Part shown: piece by piece, positions 35,996 to 38,972 of the stretch
Position numbering within the stretch: the stretch's first letter is position 1
Layout of the letters: each line of letters begins with the position of its first letter
Source of the DNA: Bacteroidales bacterium
Lineage (GTDB): Bacteria > Bacteroidota > Bacteroidia > Bacteroidales > UBA12077
Assembly: GCA_013138975.1 (NCBI GenBank)
Contig: WTBR01000158.1
Span: 1 to 38,972, forward strand
Reading direction: 5' to 3'
Length of the DNA: 38,972 nt
Notes under the pieces: generated by a model
Told to the model about the DNA's origin: nothing
Databases searched by the model: none
What the model saw: the letters and a program-made list of their open reading frames with translations, nothing else
Position numbers and translations under genes: made by a program

Positions 35996-36108
35996 ACCAT
36001 AAATGATTGTTTTTTAAAGCGAGCATATCGCACATAACAGACTTAATTGACAAATACGAATTAAAATTAAGTGGCATAATTTTAAAGTAGGGTATAAATT
36101 TTAAAAAC

Positions 36109-37374
36109 ATGAAACTATTAACAAAAACAACATTAAATTTTCTTTCAATTACTCTATTTATATTTTTGTTTGGGATTGTAGCCTTTTATTTTTTACTACG
36201 TAGTCAGGTTGATCAAAATATTAATTTAGAGCTTGATAAACGTAAGGCAAGTATTATTAAACAATTAAATACTACTGATTCTAAAAATAGAATACCACCA
36301 AATCCGAACGAAAGAATCATAATTGACGTTTTGACAGAGAATAATCAAGTTCCAGATATTATTTATACAGACACTTTGATTTTTGATGTTGTACAGCATC
36401 GATATATCCCTTTTAGGAAATTAGGATTTATTGCTACACATAATGACTCAAAAATTTATATCAGAATATTTAAATCTTTAGAAGAATCTGATTTATTAAT
36501 TGTTAGAATATTCCTAGTTCTAACAGCCGTTGTTATAGCGTTAATTGTTTCACTAATTATAATGAATAGAATTACGCTACAACAATCATGGAAGATATTT
36601 TATAACACGATTAAGAGTTTGAGTAAATACGATGTGAATAAACATGAACAGTTTACTTTGCAAGAATCGGATATTACGGAGTTTGAAGATTTAAATAATG
36701 TAATTCAAACTATGACAAATAGAATTAATGCTGATTATTTAAATCTGAAAGAATACACGGAAAACGCATCACATGAAATACAAAATCCTCTGGCAATTAT
36801 AAATTCAAAAATGGAATTATTGTTGCAATCAAGTGATTTAAGCGAAAATCACTATAAAGCAGTGGTTGATGCGTACGAAGCTTCAAACCGTTTATCTCGA
36901 TTAAATAAAACTTTAATTTTATTGGCTAAAATTGAAAACAGACAATTCCCGCAATCAGAGCCGGTAAATCTTAAGCTTATAATAGATAATCAGTTGGACT
37001 TACTTGAAGATATACTTGAATCAAAAAAAATACAGACAAAAAATACTATCCAGACTAATTACTCTGTTACGATGAATCCATATTTAGCTGAAATACTATT
37101 TGCGAATTTAATTAAAAATGCGATAAGACATAATGTCGAAAAGGGACAAATAATAATTCAGCAAACAGCAAATACAATTAAGATATATAATTCAGGGCCA
37201 GTTCTTAAGATCTATTCAAAAGATTTATTCAAAAGATTTAAGAAATCTTCAGAATCTTCAGAATCACTTGGATTAGGTCTTTCTATTGTGAAAAAGATAT
37301 GTGAAGTATACGATTTCCATATTTCATACGAATATGAAGAAATGCATCAATTCATCGTTAAATTTGGTGATTAA
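36109..37374 (+). CDS. Sensor histidine kinase
   Basis: The 421-residue kinase has two membrane helices (about 10-32 and 128-152) enclosing a short periplasmic loop of ~95 residues. The HisKA domain follows with the phosphoacceptor His222 in NASHEIQNP. The ATPase domain has NAIRHN (N box) and LGLGLSIV (G box). The periplasmic part shows no recognised ligand domain. It is paired with the upstream OmpR-type regulator and is the likely phosphodonor for its Asp51. Confidence 0.93.
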   Translation: MKLLTKTTLNFLSITLFIFLFGIVAFYFLLRSQVDQNINLELDKRKASIIKQLNTTDSKNRIPPNPNERIIIDVLTENNQVPDIIYTDTLIFDVVQHRYIPFRKLGFIATHNDSKIYIRIFKSLEESDLLIVRIFLVLTAVVIALIVSLIIMNRITLQQSWKIFYNTIKSLSKYDVNKHEQFTLQESDITEFEDLNNVIQTMTNRINADYLNLKEYTENASHEIQNPLAIINSKMELLLQSSDLSENHYKAVVDAYEASNRLSRLNKTLILLAKIENRQFPQSEPVNLKLIIDNQLDLLEDILESKKIQTKNTIQTNYSVTMNPYLAEILFANLIKNAIRHNVEKGQIIIQQTANTIKIYNSGPVLKIYSKDLFKRFKKSSESSESLGLGLSIVKKICEVYDFHISYEYEEMHQFIVKFGD

Positions 37375-37410
37375 GAAAAGGTATTGTTACAATTTTGTTA
37401 GCGGTAATTA

Positions 37411-38406
37411 GTGAGAAAAAAATCAATGAAATATACAGAAGAGCAAAAAGAAATATTAAGAAATATAAATGCACGGACACAGATAAGTGATTCGAAAACA
37501 AGGGCTTTTTTTTTTGAGGGAATAATACAAGATTTGTCGCCTGAGAATTACTTTCTTAGCTTTGACTTAGATCATCGTCAAAATAGACTTTATTTACAAT
37601 CAACAAATAAGGCGGTTAAAGATAGAAAAAGAGAAGATGAAATTTTAGGTAAAATAATTACCTATCTTTTTTTGCTTGATAATCTAGTTAAAGAAAATCA
37701 GGTTATTTACTATTTGCATAATGAGTCAGTTAAGTTAAAAGATAACTTCATAAGAGATTCTAAAGATAATAACCTACCGACTGACAAGACTATTTATAAA
37801 TCAGATGGTTGGAAGAGTCCAACATTTACTTCTCTGATAAATAAATATAAGGATTCAGTTATAATACCTAACAATTCTTTGCTTGAATATATCAATAATG
37901 AATTTCAAACAAGTGAAGAATTAGATAGAATTAAAAACTTACAATTTAATATTGATAGTCTTAAGATTGCGAATGATAGTTTGAAATCTGCTAACAATAG
38001 TCTTTTTTATACCAAATTAGCTTTAGGTATAACAATTATTGCATTATTTTTTTCGTCCTTTGCTGAATTTTCGAGTATAAAACGTAATTCTCAAGGATTG
38101 GATATTGAAAGGGAAGTCTTAACATATTCAAAAAAATCAGCAACTGATTCGATTATAAAAAAACTCATGCTGAATATTGATTCTATTCCTATCAGCGAAA
38201 TAAAAAAGGAATTGATAAGTATAAAGTTAAATATGAATAAACAAACAATAATACGTGAAAACAGAAAAGCAAATAAATTATTAAGACAAAATAATGATTT
38301 AATGAAAGAGTTAACTAAAAAGAAAAAACCGCTAACAAAAAACATAGTACATTTGGCAGATAGTTCAAAAAACGAAGATGTTAGCATTAATAAATCATCG
38401 CGGTAA
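37411..38406 (+). CDS. Coiled-coil membrane protein of unknown function
   Basis: I do not recognise the family of this 331-residue protein. The N-terminal ~165 residues are a soluble, charged domain. A short coiled coil follows with near-repeats IDSLKIANDSLKSANNSL (about 186-198), then one transmembrane helix (about 203-222). A long Lys-rich coiled coil runs to the end (about 225-315). The start may be the GTG at 37411 or the ATG at 37426; neither has a strong ribosome site. It follows the two-component genes on the same strand after 36 bp and may be co-transcribed with them. The frame is open with Bacteroidota-like codon use, so it is probably a real gene. Confidence 0.75.
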   Translation: MRKKSMKYTEEQKEILRNINARTQISDSKTRAFFFEGIIQDLSPENYFLSFDLDHRQNRLYLQSTNKAVKDRKREDEILGKIITYLFLLDNLVKENQVIYYLHNESVKLKDNFIRDSKDNNLPTDKTIYKSDGWKSPTFTSLINKYKDSVIIPNNSLLEYINNEFQTSEELDRIKNLQFNIDSLKIANDSLKSANNSLFYTKLALGITIIALFFSSFAEFSSIKRNSQGLDIEREVLTYSKKSATDSIIKKLMLNIDSIPISEIKKELISIKLNMNKQTIIRENRKANKLLRQNNDLMKELTKKKKPLTKNIVHLADSSKNEDVSINKSSR

Positions 38407-38497
38407 ACAGAAGTGTTGGAGCGTTGAAGTTCCAAACGCACCATATTCGAGCTGTTAGATTAAAAAACAACTACAGATTTTCTTCAGATTTAAGTTA

Positions 38498-38505
38498 TAT
38501 GTTTG
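38498..38505 (+). promoter_or_regulatory. Possible -7 promoter box of a small transcript
   Basis: TATGTTTG fits TAnnTTTG and lies about 60 bp before the terminator at 38559-38592, with no open frame between them. No -33 element is clear. Confidence 0.35.
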
Positions 38506-38511
38506 CGGTAT

Positions 38512-38592
38512 AAAGTTTAGATTATTTTTTTCATAGCTGAAAAAATAAACATAGAAACAAAGTTGTTGGACGGCAAGCCAGCAACTTTTTTT
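38512..38592 (+). ncRNA. Candidate small RNA of about 80 nt
   Basis: A -7 box at 38498-38505 and a strong intrinsic terminator at 38559-38592 enclose a short sequence with no plausible open frame. The transcript would begin near 38512. I recognise no known RNA family. The terminator may simply end the upstream 37411-38406 gene. Confidence 0.25.
38559..38592 (+). terminator. Rho-independent terminator
   Basis: AAAGTTGTTGG and CCAGCAACTTT form an 11-bp stem with one G-T pair around an 8-nt loop, followed by a T-run on the plus strand. It lies about 150 bp after the stop codon of the coiled-coil protein gene. Confidence 0.85.
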
Positions 38593-38706
38593 CATTTATA
38601 CAACTTATCCCAATTAAACATCAAAATGCCCCTTATAACGACAGCAAGGAAACGGCCTTTATTCACTTATATTTCTTCAAAAAATAATTCAATTTAGTTA
38701 AATAGT

Positions 38707-38802
38707 CGTGGCACGGATTTTAAAATTATTAAGCAAATCTGGTAATGGCTGTTATACAGTAACAAAAAGGTTCTTCTCTTTCTGAAGAGAATCCGTGCCA
38801 CG
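38707..38802. repeat. 96-bp element bounded by 13-bp perfect inverted repeats
   Basis: CGTGGCACGGATT at 38707-38719 is the exact reverse complement of AATCCGTGCCACG at 38790-38802. The right end is itself part of a perfect palindrome, AATCCGTG-C-CACGGATT. Inside lies a hairpin, TTCTCTT/AAGAGAA (38774-38791). No open frame is present. It may be a miniature mobile or interspersed repeat, or two independent copies of a palindromic repeat. Confidence 0.55.
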
Positions 38803-38815
38803 GATTTTATATTTA

Positions 38816-38972
38816 TTAACAAATTACTCCAAAGTCTTTATTAAGAAATTCAATATCTGTAAGACTTTTATATCCTGTAGGACTTGTACTCCTTTCCCAT
38901 CCTGCCGGAATAGGGTCAGGAGTATTATTATCTTCTGAACAACAAACAAAAGAAATAATAATTAATATTGCT
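38816..38972 (-). CDS. Partial short lipoprotein gene (5' end beyond the window)
   Basis: The minus strand is open from the window edge to a TAA at 38816-38818. It reads a hydrophobic stretch ILIIISFVCC with a lipobox-like end, then SEDNNTPDPIPAGWERST and a short tail ending FGVIC. The signal sequence lies at the window edge, so only a few N-terminal residues should be missing. The mature protein would be just ~40 residues, which is unusually short. It may be a truncated lipoprotein gene or a genuine small lipoprotein. Confidence 0.6.
   Translation of the reverse strand, partial: AILIIISFVCCSEDNNTPDPIPAGWERSTSPTGYKSLTDIEFLNKDFGVIC

Noticed and set aside
38091..38444. Minus-strand 117-codon open frame at the end of the coiled-coil gene
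   Set aside because: The Phe/Ser-rich translation is the antisense of a Lys-rich coiled coil, and it has no plausible start or family.

Overview
The window is AT-rich chromosomal DNA from a Bacteroidota, most likely a marine or anaerobic Bacteroidales/Marinilabiliales-type organism (inference). The support is a near-absence of Shine-Dalgarno sites, TAnnTTTG-type promoter boxes, PorV-like outer-membrane proteins, a MutS-like protein with membrane spans, short Adk and Obg forms, and lipoproteins carrying a Cys-x-Lys-acidic signature after the lipobox. Most of the window is housekeeping. No tRNA, rRNA, CRISPR array, transposase or prophage gene was seen.

Layout. Positions 1-3217 (+): the end of lipA, then lipB and recJ. 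Positions 3229-8205: a minus-strand operon of a 309-aa lipoprotein, a secreted alpha/beta hydrolase and a beta-propeller lipoprotein, then a frameshifted 3' remnant of a second hydrolase gene and a second propeller lipoprotein. Both propeller genes end in the same covarying palindrome, so a [hydrolase-propeller-palindrome] unit was duplicated and one hydrolase was lost. This is the most interesting locus. Positions 8367-11268 (-): a translationally coupled pair of outer-membrane proteins, one PorV-like and one with a helix-hairpin-helix region ahead of a beta-barrel. Positions 11410-14826: purE (-), then hpt, adk, obg and a PAP2 phosphatase (+). Positions 14827-15310: a repeat-rich intergenic region. 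Positions 15311-18707: lplA, a lipoprotein that looks like a metallopeptidase without its metal-binding histidines, and a convergent secreted protein of unknown function.

Positions 18876-26642 (+): plsC, the membrane MutS-like gene (overlapping plsC), parE, parC and aroK. Positions 26649-34892 (-): a TPR/SpoIIE phosphatase, an MsbA-like ABC exporter, and an envelope O-acetylation cluster of two SGNH proteins and an MBOAT acyltransferase. Positions 35082-38406 (+): a fragment of a glyoxalase-fold gene, an OmpR-type response regulator with its histidine kinase, and a coiled-coil membrane protein of unknown function. The last 570 bases hold a terminator with a possible small RNA, an inverted-repeat element and the 3' end of a short minus-strand lipoprotein gene.

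How the genes work together. LipA and LipB make lipoyl groups from octanoyl-ACP, and LplA can attach scavenged lipoate. PurE, Hpt and Adk belong to purine synthesis, salvage and nucleotide balance. ParE and ParC form topoisomerase IV. The two SGNH proteins and the MBOAT protein probably acetylate an exported polysaccharide. The hydrolase/propeller operon and the helix-hairpin-helix barrel pair have no function I can name with confidence.
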